From Adiantum capillus-veneris (taxonomy: Eukaryota; Streptophyta; Polypodiopsida; Polypodiales; Pteridaceae): 64,000 bases of DNA. The DNA is taken from positions 87,760,087-87,824,086 of the forward strand of contig CM043966.1 of the NCBI GenBank assembly GCA_014529385.2, written 5' to 3'. Positions 41,701 through 53,217 of the stretch are shown in pieces (within the stretch, counting starts at the first letter, position 1; the number at the start of each line of letters is the position of its first letter). The position numbers and the translations under genes are program-made. The notes under the pieces are model-generated. The model searched no databases. It saw only the letters and a program-made list of their open reading frames with translations, and was not told the origin of the DNA.

Positions 41701-41770
41701 CTTTGCTCTAGCTCTCTCCCTGCTCCATTTGGTGTGTGTCTTGGTGTGAGATTGCTTGTGTGTGTTATCA

Positions 41771-43885
41771 GGAGATTCATGGAAACTTATCATGGAAAAT
41801 TTGAGACCATTTCTTAGGGAGCTCTACTCGCGTGGTCTCTATGGTTTAGCAGGATTAAAACATGGTTTGGATTTTTCCTGGTTTGGCTTCATACATAATC
41901 TAGTTTTCTTTAAAAAAAGCATTGGCTTAAATTCTGAAAGCTTGTGGCATTACTGGTTATGCTGCCGAAATGTTATGGTTCATATTCTGGTGGGTTATGT
42001 AGAGAATCATAATCCGACAACGAGTTACATTGTGGTTTTTTGGGAAAGGACTCAAGTTAGCTGTTATAAAGCAGCTCTTGATTGATAGTAATGTTTGTTT
42101 TGCCCTAGCTTTTTTTGCTTTGATAGATTACTTCTCACGATATCATCATATTGAATGATTACTTATTGAAATGTGATAGTGCTTGAAATACTTGGAGAAT
42201 GGTCAAACTTGGTGACTTGGGTTTTACTTACATAACTAATGTTGAGCCACTCTGGTTTTTAAGGCTTTTTTGGATAATGGCTTAAATTTATTTTTAGCAT
42301 AATTTATCTGCAATATGATACTTTTTCCTTGATAAACTATGGAATAAAGGTGGGGTTCAGGCACACTTCCTTGGGCTAGTGGTTTTACTTCTTTCTGGCT
42401 TGAGGAGCTGTGTTTTTACTGAGAAATTCTGAGAATATTTCTTCTATATTCAGGGAGCTCTGCTCACGTGGCCTCTATGGTGTAACAAGAGTTAAATATT
42501 AACTAACGTATGGCTTAAACACAAAATAGGTGGAATTTTTTATGATTAGCTTTGGTCCTCTGACTAATTTTGACATAATTCTGGTTGAGTTGGACTTATG
42601 GCCTGCTCACTAGCTGGCTTTTTTGGATTTTTGGCTTAGTTCTGATCTTTCTCTGGTTAGTTCTTACTCTCATTAACTGGTTGTATCTGGGTATGGTTGA
42701 AGTTAGTTGGATCTAGCTCTGGTTCTGACCGGTACATCATTGGCTCTGGCTTATACTGCCCTGGGCTGTTTTTTAGATTTTTTTCTCCTTGCTGACCTGG
42801 CTGGACTTTGTCATACTGACCTTGACATGCAAAGAATTTGACATACTGCTTGCTGTCATTTACTATGAGTGCTTTTTTCTGGTTTGACCAAATACATAAT
42901 CTGGTTTTAAAGAGAATTGGGTTAAAATTTTGATCTAGCCTCGCTATTGTTCTGGTAATTACTGAACTGGTCTGATTTGAGTATAACTGGTTGTAGCCAA
43001 AATTTTTACCTTTTGCTTGATACTTAGTTTGTTACTACATCTGGTTGTATTTTTTTGGCCAACTATGGATTAATAATAATACTTCAGGCCTGCTCACTAA
43101 TGCTTGAGTAAAAATCTATCTAAAGACTTTTTGGTGTTATACATTATTGATGGTATATTGTGACATTGATTAAAGGATGACTTGGAAGAATTTTTTACCA
43201 TTGAGAATGAGCTCCATTTTTTGTGACTATGGTTGATACTCTCTCGGCAGATTAATACACTGCTATTTTTGTACCAAAAAAATCTCTATATGGTACTTAA
43301 ATGGGTGCTGATAGGTAGGTAGGCCTATTACAAAAGGAAATGATTACTGGTTTAACTAAGGCAACCTAAACCTCGGTCTTTTTTTATACAATGTTTAAAC
43401 TTAAGAATTACATAGGATGATATGGAGTAGTCGACTTCCTCTCATAGTAAAAGGCTATTTAGGAAAAAGAACTTTTTAAACATATGAAGCAATTATGGTA
43501 GGATTACTTTGTATAGGACAACAACTAGTCTAATAATTTTTAAGTTTGACATGGATAACAACTAATAGGTTCTTTGAAGCCTGCCATACATAGCCAAGTC
43601 TAACATATATGTTGTCTTGACTATATGGATGCAAGTGAGAATTCTATCTTGGCTTAAAGAGGTTTAGCTTGCTGCATTACTTTGAAAATGCTTGATGATT
43701 CAATTGGGATAGTTTTGATACCTTTGTACAAATTCATATGGAATGATACTTCATTATTATTATGTTGTACATTTATGAATCAAAGAACGAGTTGTTTCTG
43801 TACTTATCTTTGCCTAGACATCTTAGCCAATCGTCTTTTTGAACATCTTGTTCATTGGTGTGTTATTTATTTTAATTAAAACATC
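41771..43885. other. Unassigned T-rich stretch with degenerate repeats
   Basis: No supported gene. 'agggagctctactcgcgtgg' at 41816 recurs as 'agggagctctgctcacgtgg' near 42454, and an 'acataatctggtttt..aaag' segment recurs near 41893 and 42894. 'Ctggttg/ctggttt' words are frequent. It resembles an intron or an old non-coding element. Confidence 0.45.
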
Positions 43886-43954
43886 TACACACACACACAC
43901 ACACACACGCACACACACGCACACGCACACGCACACGCACACACACACGCACAC
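43886..43954. repeat. (CA)n microsatellite with GC interruptions
   Basis: About 34 dinucleotides, with CG inserted at several places. Confidence 0.95.
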
Positions 43955-43992
43955 GCTCTGTTTTGAATCAGGCAGCCGCCATAGAGCTTGAA

Positions 43993-44535
43993 CTAGGTGT
44001 GAGAGCACCAAGACTTGAGGTGGTGCCCATGACTATGTAATGGACAATCCATAGACGGAATGTAATCCATCTTCCTTTGTTTCGTCTCTTCCCTTTTGGA
44101 GTGACAAGGAGAAGGACTGTGTGTTAATCTTTTCCTCTTGGGAGGAGTTGGCAATCGTCTAGACCACCGTCTACGTGGAGCCATGTTGTCAGAGAAACTT
44201 AAAGTTTCATTGCTTTCTTGCTCTTTGGATTCCTCCTCTCGTATGGGAGAGAGTCTTCTTTTAGGGTTCTCTTCAAGAGGCCTCCTAAGCTCTCTGCTTT
44301 TTGAGAGGAAGGGAAATCCCATAAGCGCGAAGTTGTTGAGTAACTTTGGCTTGCAAAGTAGGGTTGCCCATAGCTTGATGCAACCTAGTAACAAGATAAT
44401 TGACAAACATGGGGGCATCATCTCATTAGCACCTTCATGTGCAAAATTAAAGCCATTAATGTTCATTCTACTCTCTTGGTTATTGTCAGCCATATTAATA
44501 AAATTTGTGTACTTACTTAGTATATGCTTTGGCAA
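43993..44535 (-). pseudogene. gag: Gag N-terminal region, chromovirus-like (second copy)
   Basis: Minus strand: MADNNQESRMNINGF, a YLV.RL.QAMGNP.LQ pattern in shifted frame, PIREEES, then MAPRRRW with a basic Ser/Arg/Lys region. It matches 30.1-30.9 kb and is cut near 43.98 kb beside the CA tract. Confidence 0.6.
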
Positions 44536-44889
44536 TAAAAAACCTTAGTTGCTACTCCTCGTAGCCTTTGAAGTTTGGCACTTAAGTATCTACACTCACG
44601 GCTTGAAGTGGTTAATTATAAAGAGTAGTGGAGTCGGTCTAATATTGCAAAATTAAGGGCTAGCTCCTTTTGGACTTCTTATGACTCAATAATGGTAAAG
44701 CCGTAGGCAAGTCGAAAAAGACTCCATTATTAAGACCAAAGCTCCCAAGGTGTGCACCATATCCCACATAGTGGGCTCAACAAAATGCATAATAGATCCC
44801 AATCCCACTTACCCTAATATAATTAACAAAATCAACCATTTATAGGCTACTTAAGGACCTCTCTTCTTAAGCAAAAAAGAGAAACCAAA

Positions 44890-44903
44890 TGCTTTGATAC
44901 CGA
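44890..44903 (-). promoter_or_regulatory. Primer binding site (eroded iMet type)
   Basis: CGGTATCAAAGC on the minus strand directly after the LTR end TTACA (44904). Confidence 0.7.
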
Positions 44904-46538
44904 TGTAATGGAAATAGCCTGTTAACTTGGAGAGTAGTAGAAATTAGAGAATTACTTTTATGAAATTACTTTGTGAGCATAGCGGGTGAACTTAATTGAT
45001 GGTAGCAACATAAACATAGCATTTAGTTAACTTGGCATAAAAAATATTTTAGAGAGAGAGAGAGAGAGAGAGAGAGTTTAGAGAACATGACAACAATTGA
45101 GGACCGGATTTATCTGGAGCCGGTCCCCCCTCCAATAGGCATTTGTATTATAGTTTCTCCCATCAAGAGAGACTTTTTACAATACAATCTTTGTGCTCCT
45201 TGTGACCTAGGTGATGCAATGAAGATGGAAAGCTTCATGCATCATGATCATAACATAAAATTTTGTGAAAAGCATTAACTATCCCAAGCCTCAGTCCTAA
45301 GACCTCAAAGACCTTGGAAAGTGGAGAGAGCTAGCAGGGAATGAGGGTAGGGAAGAGGAAGAATAAACATTTCATAGGAGAAAGAATTAGTTCCTCACTT
45401 ATCATCACTCTTCTTTCTAGCATACATAATAGCATAGTAATGAAGACGGAGAAGATGGCAAGCTTAAGCATTGAAGCATGGCTCTTGGTTGGATTTGAAT
45501 TCCATAGCCAAGAGCGTTGTGTAGGCTCTCAAATTCTCTACTAGCTTGGAGAAGGAGATGGAGCTCACGAACTTTTCACTTCACACAATGAGGAGAGAGA
45601 GTGTGTGTATGTGTGTGTGGGAGAGTATACCCCCCAAGCATGCCCCTAGCTTCCTTGGTCAACCCCCCCTTGTAGCTCAAGCTTGATGCTCATTGGACCT
45701 CTGCAAAACTGGCCAATCACATGCAAGATGCATTACAAGCAACAAGGGTAGTCTTGGGACAAGTGTCCCCCTTTCCCCTTTGAGAGAGAGGACTTGATAA
45801 ATGCAAAATGATTAATTAAATATTCTAAATTATCATTGGACCCCTTGAGTGGCCAACCAAAAGGCTTTAGGCACACCATGAGAGCAACATGAGGAGGAAC
45901 TTGACAAGTGTCATTTTTTCTTTCTTTGTACCAAGCTTGCCTTGTGTGAGGGTCTGTGTGTTCTCTCTCATCCCCCCTCTTGTAGGGCTCGCCCCCTCCT
46001 TGTAGGGATCATTGTTGACTTTTTCACACCTTATCTCCAAGCACATTAGTCAACAAGCATGACAAAGCACCTCAAGCCTGGGTAGTGTTCCCACAAGAAC
46101 CTCAGGCTCCCTAGTCAGCAAGCACGACAAGCACGACAAGCATTTTAGTCATCAATCATGACAAGCACCTCAAGAACCTTAGTCATCAAGCACGACAAGT
46201 ACGTTAGTCAGCAAAAAGCACGACAAGCATCTCAAACTTGGGTGGGGTTTCCACCTCAAGGTGAGCCCTAGCTTACCTAAGGTCATAGGACTTTTAAACA
46301 CTAGCCTTTGGAGGTCCTTAATGAAGCTAACCCTAAGGTCTTTAAGCTCCATTAGCTAGCCTTGCTCTTTGACATACCATCTCTCATTTGGACCCCTTTA
46401 CCATTGGCCCCATGGTGAGATAGATTTGAAAGCACATGTCTATATTCTAACCCTTGTTCTTGTTTATTCTCCCACATTCAATGATCAGTTCAATATGATA
46501 AAATCATTGGGGTTGGTTAGATATTAGTTTTTATGACA
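44904..46538 (-). repeat. LTR of chromovirus-like family, about 1.64 kb, between chromodomain and PBS
   Basis: It runs from TGTCATAAAAACTAATATC (46538) to TTACA (44904) on the minus strand. It is preceded by AAAAGAGAGATA (a PPT candidate) and followed by PBS and gag. It is thus the 3' LTR of the IN-chromodomain element above and the 5' LTR of the gag copy below. Confidence 0.75.
46025..46250. repeat. Minisatellite in LTR U3
   Basis: About five imperfect units of the form TTAGTCA(T/G)CAAGCACGACAAGCA with spacers of 25-40 bp. It is absent from the homologous LTR at 31.2-32.75 kb. Confidence 0.8.
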
Positions 46539-46899
46539 TTATCTCTCTTTTGAAATCATAGTCGTCCTCGACTATGAGGTAGAAGAAATAAAGCCTTAGT
46601 CATTAGTCAATATTGCTTAGCAGGTAAAGGACCCCTTTTTACCCTATGACATCTTTCCAAGATGGATGACTAATCCATTTGGTGCTTGGGAGACATAGCT
46701 GCCGCAAGCATGTCTGCTCTTTAGTCCATTTCATTCTGCTAAGTTGAGTGACAAATTCTAGTTGGTGTTTGAGAGACATCGTCATCACAAACATGATTCT
46801 AAGCATGCATACTATGAAAATTTGTGCACAATAAAAAGAGAACTAGTCTTATAATACAAAAACGTTGGTCATTGTAAAAGAAATTTGTACATTTGCTTA

Positions 46900-47810
46900 C
46901 TCTAATGTAGCATTGTAAGCATTGACAAGGTTCATACTATCCTTAAGTTGTATTCCTTGCATCCATCTAGCATCTTCAAAAGGATAAATTTTGAACTTCA
47001 TAAGATACCGTCGGATAATCTTACCATGTCGTAATACCTTGTCTTCATGCCAAAGGATAGCTTCGGGTTGTAGCACCTCTTCTTGGTCTTCAATTTCAGA
47101 AGGGTCTTCAATTATTGGTTCAATTGTGGCTCTCCTTTGTAGGGCTTAAGTAGGCTCACATGAAAAGCATTGTGTATGAGCCAATGGTTGGGCAACTTGA
47201 GTTGATAAGCCATCTCATTGATGGGTTTCAAGATTTGGAAAGGACCATAGTATCTTTTTGCTAGTTTAGCATAATACTTTTGATGGACCATAGGATTTTT
47301 ACCCGTCGTTTGCCTCAATCAAGCCTTAGGAAACTTAAGTAAGACCCAATCATTTTCTTTGAAAAGGCCCTTATGTGCTTGTTAGAAACAACATTTTTCC
47401 TTTGTTGAGAGATGGATATAGCCTCAATCTTTTGAAAATATTCTTGTAGGTCACGGCTATACTCATCGGCAACGAAGATCTTCCCATGTACTTTAAGTAG
47501 CAAGGGACTTTTAGGTCTTCCCTCAATTATTTCAGAAGGTGATTTTCCCATAGAAGTATGTACATTATTATTGTAGGCATACTCTACAAGAGGTAAGTAC
47601 TTTTTCCATTGTGAGAGTTGATCTACTTTTGTAACATAAGTCTTTAGTAGATCGAGTATCGTAAGATTGGCTATTTCACTTTGGCCATCCATTTGTGGGT
47701 GATAGGACGAAGAGAAATCCAATCTTGTGCCTAGATTTTCAAAGAGACCTTTCCAAAAATTACTAGTCATTCTAGGGCCTCTATCTGACACGGTAAGTGT
47801 TTGATGATTG
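46900..47810 (-). pseudogene. pol: Chromovirus integrase C-terminus and chromodomain
   Basis: Minus strand, three frames. 47791-47315 starts at VSDRGPRMTSNFW (catalytic Asp) and has YHPQMDGQSEIAN (catalytic Glu), then HVNV-type helices. 47318-47112 carries YYGPFQILKPI and FHVSLLKPYKG. After a one-base shift near 47115 a chromodomain follows, with an ILWHEDKVLRHGKIIRRYLM pattern and YPFEDARWM. A chromodomain directs integration to heterochromatin marks. The IN N-terminal part is lost at the junction with copia near 47815. Confidence 0.8.
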
Positions 47811-47949
47811 TGTAGTGGTCAAGTTATCTCCCACTTTGTTGCCAATTTGACATTGGTTTATGGTAGAGATTGTACTTGAGTTTTTTAGGGGAGACTCTGC
47901 CAGATTTCTTGCCATAGTTTGGTTTCTGTTTTCAGTCATGTGCGACAAT

Positions 47950-49200
47950 TTAGAGTCTACAGTGATGTCTCATGAGAGACGGTGGTCTCTTAGTTGCCGA
48001 TATTTGTGTTGTTGGCATTGTGGTCACACATGACACATTAGGCACCATTGTTTCAGATGCATGAGACAACAACGGAGATCTATGCATGGTGCAGATGAAG
48101 TTTTGACACATGATAGAGCAGTGGCTTCATATGCCAATGATGGTGATGTCAAATTTGCCTTTAGCATTCCTCATGATTATATGTCTTTGAGCAGTGACAC
48201 TTCTCCACGTTGGTTGCTAGATGAGGATGCAATTTTTGATGTCACACCACAGCATGACTGGTTTAGCACCTTCTCTAAAGAGAGTTTTGGTTTTCTACAC
48301 TCGGCCGATGGTTTGGCATTTGACATTGTAGGTGTAGGAGGCTTGTGGTTTTCTTTTCCTAGTGGTGCATCATATATGCTACGGCATGTGCGCGATGTTC
48401 CTTTGCTAAGATAGAGTTTGATCTTAGTGAGACAATTAGCAGATTTTGATTGGCAGGAACTTCTTAGAGAGGAGTCTTTCCAGATGCATTGTGGTTCATT
48501 AGTGATTGCCAGAGGAGCCTCTAGTGGGTTGGTATGTCCTATGCATGTGTCTGAGGTTCGAGATAGCATAGTTTTAGTTTTGTTGCTAGCATGCTTTGAG
48601 CAAAAGACGAGACGTGTCTCCTTTGCGGGTGAGCTCCACCATGCTCACGAGACAAAGAATTTAGCTGTGAGGACATGCCATTAGACTTTGTAGAGATAGA
48701 GGTAGAGTGACAATGCTCTAGTGAGACACAGTATGTGTTGTCAAAGTTTGTGCAGGTAGAGGTAGAGCAGTTCTGCTCCCTAGAGACACAGGTAGAGCTG
48801 ACATACATGGAGTTTTTTGATATGCTCATTCTAGAGGCTGATGAGTTGATGCTAGGGCACATAGTTCTGCCTATGGATGAGAGGGACGTAGCCATCCTAG
48901 TGTTGATGTTGACACATCCATACTTGATGGGTAGTCCTGATGATGCCGTGATTGCATATAGCACAGGGGAGGAAAGTACAACCAGGTTTATGAAAATTTG
49001 GCCAGCGTTTGGGCATTTCATGTATGACCTACTTGTGTCAAGGCCCGACCTAGTAGCTATAGTGGGAGCATTTCCAGCAGGGATAGTCAGCCGTACGGTT
49101 CTTCATGGAGCTTTTTGCAGACCATACAATATCGACTGCGAGATTTACATGCAAGCTCTAGCATGGATACACACACTCACCTACCACTAGAGCCTATATG
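47950..49200 (+). pseudogene. Copia zinc knuckle, protease and RT/RH remnants
   Basis: Plus strand: CWHCGHT-stop-HIRHHC near 48015-48056 is a CX2CX4HX4C zinc knuckle whose Gly codon is now TGA. The open frame 48061-48414 is copia protease (WLLDEDAIFDVTP at the WLLDSGASFHVTP position, then DIVGVGGLWF and LRHVRDVPLL). The active-site DSG has become DED, so it is inactive. 48735-49190 ends with a FGHFMYDLLVSRPDLVAIVG stretch like the end of copia RT. IN and most of RT are missing. Confidence 0.75.
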
Positions 49201-49304
49201 ATGGCATGTAGATCGAGAGAGTGAGCAAGTGGGCATAGTTTGAGAGTCTCTCACTTAGTTTCTTGTACATACTAGTAGTTTAGCTAGTAGCATTTGGCGC
49301 ATCC

Positions 49305-49320
49305 CCTTTAAGTGGGAGTT
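49305..49320 (+). promoter_or_regulatory. Copia polypurine tract
   Basis: AAGTGGGAGTT directly precedes TGTTGGGG at 49321, the usual copia PPT/LTR junction. Confidence 0.8.
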
Positions 49321-49560
49321 TGTTGGGGTAAAGACCCTAAGCGTTTCCCCGGAGCCGGACGTCCAGCGTCCGACTGCCTGCCCACAATGTGTACACTTCC
49401 TTATTCATTATATACATATGAATAAGGATCTCCTCACTCACACCACTTCATGAGGTTGCTCCACCCAAACTCTCATGCTTCTCCCCTTTCCCGCACACGC
49501 ACCACACCACACCACACCATGCACTCGCTCATATGCATACATGCGTACTCATAGACTTCA
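49321..49560 (+). repeat. Copia 3' LTR (different family from 35.4 kb)
   Basis: It starts TGTTGGGGTAAAGACC after the PPT. The end is placed by the start of antisense copia Gag near 49565. It contains 'caccacaccacaccac' simple sequence near 49500. Confidence 0.6.
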
Positions 49561-49564
49561 CCTA

Positions 49565-50040
49565 CAAAAATAAGTTGTTCATTTATATCCTTGACAATAG
49601 CAAGGATTTCTTTGAACAAATGTGAGGAGTACTAGTTCTCTTCATAGACAATGCGATGAATGCATGAGCATGTGCATCTCTTACATCCAACAACCCTGCT
49701 TAGCCGTCAACAAAACAGCTTTGGCATCAGCAATCCTACCGCCAAAACCTACAACATCCTCAGAACCAGGACGTACATTGATGCCCTGCACAATACTCCA
49801 AATGGCCTTTGACACAAGAACATGTTGCAACATATAAGCCCACATAGGGTAATTGTCCCCATCCAATCTATCCTCAACAACAAATATCTTGAACACATCT
49901 GTGTTGTTTTTAGCCACGGCAAATGTTGCATTTGATGTGAAAAAATGCCCAAAAAGAGGAGAAACAAAGTGGGAACAACACATGCTATATAGCACAAACC
50001 GTAGAGGACTGTAAGGGACCTGGTATGAAAAAAATAGCAC
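49565..50040 (-). pseudogene. gag: Copia Gag (minus-strand copy)
   Basis: Minus-strand reading gives VAKNNTDVFKIFVVEDRLDGDNYPMW.. and IVQGINVRPGSEDV, colinear with 36.0-36.5 kb but with an internal deletion. It ends near 49565 with KDINEQL. Confidence 0.75.
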
Positions 50041-50249
50041 TAGTAAAAATCTTGCACAAAATGAAAAAATAGCCTACACAATACTGCATGTAGTGGGAAT
50101 AGAGGCCAAAACGAGTCTGAATAAAAAAATTGAGCAAACCAAGCTCTACGAGCTTACACAAAGTATTTGTTAACCTACTGACATTTGCCAAACAAAGTGA
50201 GTAGGCGTGTGCTAGAGTTGCTAGTGCTAAGCCCGAGAGGACGCAACCT

Positions 50250-50480
50250 GCTCTGCTACCAATTGTTGGAATTAGGGTTGCAAGAAAATACACATAGCTT
50301 GGAGAAGACAAAGGAAGCTCAAGGCACACAACAGAGAGTGTATAATTAGTGTGTAATGGAAAGATAGCCCGAGTGGGTGTATATACAATGCAGGGGGGGA
50401 AAAACCTCCTAACAAGGAAAAAAGTGCCCCGATAGTCCTAAGTGTGTTCACATACATCACTACCCCACTATATGGTAACA
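50250..50480 (-). repeat. Copia 5' LTR and PBS (minus strand)
   Basis: The LTR is 50480-50264 (217 bp, TGTTACCATATA to CCAACA), followed by PBS TGGTAGCAGAGC at 50261-50250, one base from the plant iMet consensus. It abuts Ty3 RT sequence at 50481, so it interrupts that element. Confidence 0.85.
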
Positions 50481-52394
50481 TTGTATTGCCGGCTTTAAAT
50501 AATAAGCCGGTTGTAGCCAAAAAGCCATCAAGAAAGTTGTAAACTTCCTTGCCCGCAACTCTCTCAATCACATGATTTGTGATAGGTAAGGGATAGTGTC
50601 TCTTATGGTGGCAGCATTTACCAACTTGAGATTCACACACACTTGCAATTTTCCATTCTTTTTGGGCACTTCCACAATTGGTGACACCCAATCTGTGTGT
50701 TCAATCTCATAGATAAACTCCACCTCTTTAAGCTTATCTATCTCCTCTTTGATTTTCTTTGCAATTGTCTCATTGTAAGTATAGGGACGTTGTTGCCATG
50801 GCTTAGCATCACTCTTAAGGGGTATTGTATATATATCATATACTCGGATCTACTTTCTTAAGGTTCTTATATGACCAAGCAAACACATCTTTATACTGCT
50901 TTTTTGAGAGTAGCTATTAAAAGCTGCTCTTCCTGCTCAATGAGGTCCATGGCTATGTATGCAGATCTCAGTTCTTCTCCTACTTTAGCTAGATCAATCC
51001 TCTTGGCATTCTAAGGTTCCTCATAAGATGTACTTGGTTCCTTGAGTTTCCTCATTGGTTGATGAATCACAATTCTTCTATCTTGGATGGTGTACTTTTT
51101 ATAGTGAGGGGGTGCATCTAATTTCTTTGTGTTGGACTCCTCTTCACTTTCCATCTCTATTGTCCAATCTTCTTTTAAGGTCTATTTCAGCTTCTAATAT
51201 TCACACTTTTGCTCATTTTTGGACTTTTTTGATGATGTTTTAGCTATTTCCTTGGGTTTATTTTTTCTTTGCTTCCTTGGATTTGTGTTTAGAGAAGCTG
51301 ATTTCAATGGATTTTTTGTGATTTGTCTTGAACACAGTCATTGATTCCTAGAAGCATAAGATACCGTGTCTTGCTAATCGAGCATTGGTTTTTTTTTTGT
51401 TTTGTTTTTTTCTTGCTTGTATTGATTGATATCTTTGGTGTCTTTTTGATTTTTGATTTAAAAAATCATAGAAGATTGCCTCATTTTTCTTTGGTTTATC
51501 CTCATCTTTTGAGCTACTCGATAGCTCATTCTCAATGTCATTCCCTAACTTGTCACTCCGCAAATCTTAGAACTCCTCATTGTTATCATCAATAATACTC
51601 CGAATGGAAACCTCGTATACTATTTGTTTACAATCGACCGTTTCATGAGTTTCCATCGTCTCAATTTCCACTTCTGGTTCCAAGATAGCTTTCACTATCT
51701 GGAAGGGCATTATGTCAAAACCGTCCTCATCACAAAATTTAATGGGTGTTAGTTTGTTCACATACACACCTAGAGTTGCCAATATTTGATCCCATTCAAA
51801 GCGTTCAAACAAGTCCTATCGAAATGGTTCTCTTAGGTAGCTTTTATCTTCTACCAATCTCTCTAGGGTACAATCTTCCCTTTTCAAACTTCCACATTCA
51901 AATGCTCCGTACATCCAAATATGTGTTTGTTTTGTCAACTAGGTAGGTAATTGGATTTTGGATTCTATAGTTACGTCATATTCTTCCATTGGGGTTCAAT
52001 TAACATCTCTGTAACTATGGTCCATTGTGCTGATCCTCATAGTTATGACTTTATGTCCCAAGCAGAGGGGGTCATAGCCCCAATCTTGAACCATTTTGAG
52101 TTGATGCATAAATGACCGCCTCAACTCAAAGCTGTTTTTTTTCCAAAGTCTTCTATGGAAAAAATATGCTCATACTCGATTCCAGAAGAGGATACAATTA
52201 TCTGTTTAACCATACCGAAAGTTCTCTCTAAAAACTTGTTTGTGAGCTGCAATTTCATACGTGTCTTCCTGAGAGCTGATCTTTCCCACTTCTACCAGAT
52301 TTCTTTCATAGTGATAGCTACCACATACCCACCGTCAAGTATGGCTATCAATTTCACTCCTTTGTACTCTAGTGTGGTAAGGTGGTGTTTCCTT
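50481..52394 (-). pseudogene. pol: Protease, spacer and RT start of a large-family copy (copy 3)
   Basis: Minus strand from 52394: NTTL..LEYKGVKLIAILDGGYVVAI (protease with DGG in place of DSG), WERSALRKTRMKLQL, GIEYEHIFSI, the acidic spacer (FYDFLNQKSKRHQRY) and RT start (VSPIVEVPKKNGKLQVCVNL.. LDGF). RT is cut in the LDGF motif by the copia LTR. Many stops and shifts. It is colinear with 10.6-12.65 kb. Confidence 0.75.
52390..52394 (+). repeat. Target site duplication, left
   Basis: TCCTT, repeated at 56981-56985. Removing one copy and the insertion restores an unbroken Gag-PR reading frame across the junction. Confidence 0.9.
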
Positions 52395-52885
52395 TGTAAG
52401 GTTTCCAGTTTCTGAAACCTTAAAGGTTGTATAAAGCTTAATCAAACTGATATGATTATTGAAAAAGCAATGTAGATTGTCCGACCATGGCAAATATTGG
52501 TATTTTTGGAATCTTAAGCACAACAAACCCTAGGCTAGAAATTTTCAGAATTGAATTCCGATAAAAACTGGCATAGTTATGACCCCTGAAAGTTTACACT
52601 GTGAACTAAGTAAAATAGGTGAAATTGAAGGGTTGCAGTAATCATTTAAGCATAGACTTTATTAAAGGTCTCCCAGATATTTACAAGATATTTACCAATT
52701 AAGCAAAAATAGGTCAAATTATAGCAAAATTGACATTTTAAAAGCTAGCAGGTAATGGGAGGGTCATCACTGACCTACCAGGGACTCATTTAGCAGTAGG
52801 GGGCGTTTTTTGACTTGCTGGGGGCTGCTTGAACTTCAAGCAACTGCCTTTTTCAACCGGTGAGAGCTTATGAGTGCCAGAAAAC

Positions 52886-52895
52886 TATAAATAGG
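52886..52895 (+). promoter_or_regulatory. TATA box of the insertion
   Basis: TATAAATAGG within a CTATAAATAGGACCCC context. Transcription would start near 52915-52925 and run through the 152-bp array. Confidence 0.65.
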
Positions 52896-53217
52896 ACCCC
52901 TAGCTTCACATTTTACACAGACTCGGAGCCTTGATACTCTCTCTCTCATCTAGAGAGGAAACTACGCAGAAATCATTAGAGATTAATCTTTAATTGATTA
53001 ACCTAAACGGTAATTAGTTTAATCTTTCTTAATTAGCAAGGTTAAATTAAGATATTTGTTAATAAATGAAAGATTAGGCCTATGTATGCTCCTCAAATCT
53101 CTCTTAATTAATTAATCTCTGCCGATTATTAGAATTAATCTTAGTAATACTAAGCTAATTAATTATCCTATTATATAAGGGTTGAAATTAGCCAAATTAA
53201 CCATGAACTAATGGTAA

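Larger units (their letters stand above)
39402..41770 (+). repeat. 3' LTR of the autonomous partner, about 2.2-2.4 kb
   Basis: It starts TGATAGCTATTTTTTGG and tracks the LTR at 16007-18643: U3 start, a 'ggacccca' region near 40555, TATA CTATAAATAGG at 41105-41114, a 'gtaagaggg' region near 41477, and a CT tract at 41649. The end is placed only roughly. Confidence 0.65.
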
